Assembly (NCBI GenBank): GCA_902782985.1
Contig: CACZPC010000014.1
Location: 1-5,974, forward strand
DNA: 5,974 nucleotides
Source: Oscillospiraceae bacterium
GTDB taxonomy: Bacteria; Bacillota; Clostridia; Saccharofermentanales; Saccharofermentanaceae
Direction of reading: 5' to 3'
The notes under the pieces are model-generated. The model ran no database searches, was not told where the DNA came from, and saw nothing but the letters and a program-made list of their open reading frames with translations. Below, one piece after another: positions 4,686 to 5,974 of the stretch. The translations under genes were made by a program, and so were the position numbers. The first letter of the stretch is position 1, and each line of letters opens with the position of its first letter.

Positions 4686-5974
4686 ATGAGAAAAGGAATA
4701 ATAAGGTTTTCAGCGTGGATGCTCGCGGTCGTACTTGCGATCGTCATCCCCTTAAGCAACCTCGGAAGAAATGTATATGCCGCTGACGGCAGCGAGATCT
4801 ACACGATCACCGGCTACAACACATCTAATAACATCAAAGACAGCGCCGGAAATACGATCTCGGGACAGACTTACTGCGCCATGTATTCCATGGATACGCC
4901 AAACGGCAACCAATATATCAGGTACAGACTTTCGGATTATCCCGGAAGCATATTTGACTCCTGTTCGGACTCTCACAGTCGTACATGGACTAATGAAGGA
5001 AAAGTATTCAGTGCTGCCGATGATGCCGAGGCACGACTGCTCCTTCTTAATTTTCTGATCAAGCAGGACACTCTTGATCTTCACAACGATACGTGCCAGC
5101 ATATCGTATGGGGTATCACCAGCGGAAGATATTGCGATTCATTCTATAATGACGGTTCTTCCATGAATCCCAATACAGCTGATATCAAGGCACAGATCAT
5201 GGCTGATCCTTTCTACACATTTGCCGATTACGATGCATATTATTATTTTGCACTCGATCAGACTCATCAGCATACGCTCGGAAGCGTTTTTCAGCCGGCA
5301 AATACATCTCTTGAACTTGAGAAGATCGTTATCGACGGTCTGGACAACACCGAGAATTACAACGGCATCGACGACACACTCGGATTTACGATCGATCTTC
5401 ATATAGACGATACTCTCGGCAACAGAGCAGTTGCCAATGAGAATTTCACCTTTACACATACGGATGCCGACGGCAACTCAAGAGTAGAAGTCATCTCCAC
5501 CGATGCTTCCGGTGATCTGTCCCTGACGATCATGAGCGGCGAGACTGTAGCGATCTCCGGGTTCGACAGCATCTACTACAGATTCACCATCTCGGAATCC
5601 GCTGCCAATACGGACAGCACCTGTAATCTTGATGGAATGAATTCTTCCAATACAGGTCTTACAGACAACGGAGACGGATCTTATTCATTTGATTTCAGCC
5701 AGTCCTATGTTGTAGATATCACGATAACAAACAGGCATATATCTACTGACCCCACACCGGTCCCTACTCAGACAAGTGAGACAACAACTGAGGCGACTAC
5801 AACAGCAGCACTGGTCGACAGCACCGCCGCTACTACGACTTCCGAGTCAACATCAGCTTCGGTCCTGGGTGTTGCAAGAGCAGAAGAAACAACATCTGCC
5901 GAAGCTACAGCCACACCTACTCCCGTTCCTTCAGGTACGGTCTCCACAGGAGAGTCATCCGTATCTCAGAGCTC
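4686..5974 (+). CDS. Secreted surface protein with putative thioester and isopeptide domains (3' partial)
   Basis: The reading frame stays open to the right edge, giving the first 429 residues. AGGAG at 4672-4676 supports the ATG. A signal peptide (basic start, hydrophobic 10-23) ends at VYA|AD, after residue 32. Residues about 38-200 resemble a thioester domain: YC at 63-64 and Q138-H-I-V-W142, matching the (Y/F)C...QxxΦW pair whose Cys and Gln form an internal thioester in Gram-positive adhesins. Residues about 209-352 look like a pilin-type isopeptide beta-sandwich: K213 in LELEKIV, E304 in the Y/F-x-I-x-E position and N349 in ITITNRH would be the Lys-Glu-Asn triad. Residues 353-429 are a Thr/Ser/Pro/Ala-rich stalk with two PTPVP copies and VLGVAR (393-398). 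A sorting signal or membrane anchor presumably lies beyond the window. Other Cys residues are 93, 137, 150 and 313. The likely role is adhesion to host, food particle or neighbouring cells; domain calls are from motifs only. Confidence 0.82.
   Translation, partial: MRKGIIRFSAWMLAVVLAIVIPLSNLGRNVYAADGSEIYTITGYNTSNNIKDSAGNTISGQTYCAMYSMDTPNGNQYIRYRLSDYPGSIFDSCSDSHSRTWTNEGKVFSAADDAEARLLLLNFLIKQDTLDLHNDTCQHIVWGITSGRYCDSFYNDGSSMNPNTADIKAQIMADPFYTFADYDAYYYFALDQTHQHTLGSVFQPANTSLELEKIVIDGLDNTENYNGIDDTLGFTIDLHIDDTLGNRAVANENFTFTHTDADGNSRVEVISTDASGDLSLTIMSGETVAISGFDSIYYRFTISESAANTDSTCNLDGMNSSNTGLTDNGDGSYSFDFSQSYVVDITITNRHISTDPTPVPTQTSETTTEATTTAALVDSTAATTTSESTSASVLGVARAEETTSAEATATPTPVPSGTVSTGESSVSQS

Noticed and set aside
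4771..5058. A 95-codon + strand open frame inside the surface protein gene, and an antisense one at 4752-5102.
   Set aside because: Both are shadows of the real frame starting at 4686, which has a ribosome binding site, a signal peptide and continuous domain signal to the window edge.

Overview
The window looks like a chromosomal segment of a Gram-positive anaerobe of the class Clostridia (Bacillota), probably a gut or rumen lineage close to Lachnospiraceae or Saccharofermentans. The grounds are a DUF975-type membrane protein, strong AGGAGG-like ribosome binding sites, a VanR/VanS-style two-component pair, moderate base composition, and a secreted modular surface protein with a Gram-positive signal peptide and a Ser/Thr/Pro stalk. 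No RNA gene, IS element, CRISPR array or attachment site was seen. All six supported genes are on the + strand. The family calls are read from motifs only; no database search was possible.

Layout. (1) 131-823 encodes an unrecognised six-segment membrane protein, preceded by an extended -10 promoter candidate and a short inverted repeat, and closed by a strong intrinsic terminator at 854-890. (2) A new transcription unit begins at about 890. Three GTTAAGG direct repeats, spaced 11 and 22 bp, surround a sigma-A-like promoter in front of a DUF975 membrane protein (993-1853) that carries an unusual, highly acidic extra loop. (3) A second extended -10 candidate and a perfect GNRA-capped leader hairpin precede a tight operon: OmpR/VanR-type response regulator (1945-2631), sensor histidine kinase (2628-3839, overlapping by 4 bp) and an RsmC-like methyltransferase (3848-4468). 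(4) A 217-bp gap holds mutually exclusive hairpins ending in a terminator-like stem, then an AT-rich sigma-A promoter. (5) 4686 to the right edge is the first 429 residues of an exported adhesin-like protein. It has a signal peptide, a putative Cys-Gln thioester domain, an isopeptide-type beta-sandwich domain and a Thr/Ser/Pro-rich stalk. The gene continues beyond the window.

How the parts may fit together. The GTTAAGG-N4-type repeat before the DUF975 gene has the same architecture as the CiaR box (NTTAAG-n5-WTTAAG) and the helical-turn spacing typical of OmpR-family dimers. The response regulator encoded 1 kb downstream is therefore the obvious candidate to bind there. This would make the DUF975 protein an output of the local envelope-sensing system, which is an inference. 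The thioester/isopeptide protein is the most striking gene, as such proteins attach covalently to their targets in the few characterised cases. No functional link between it and the two-component system can be shown from sequence alone.
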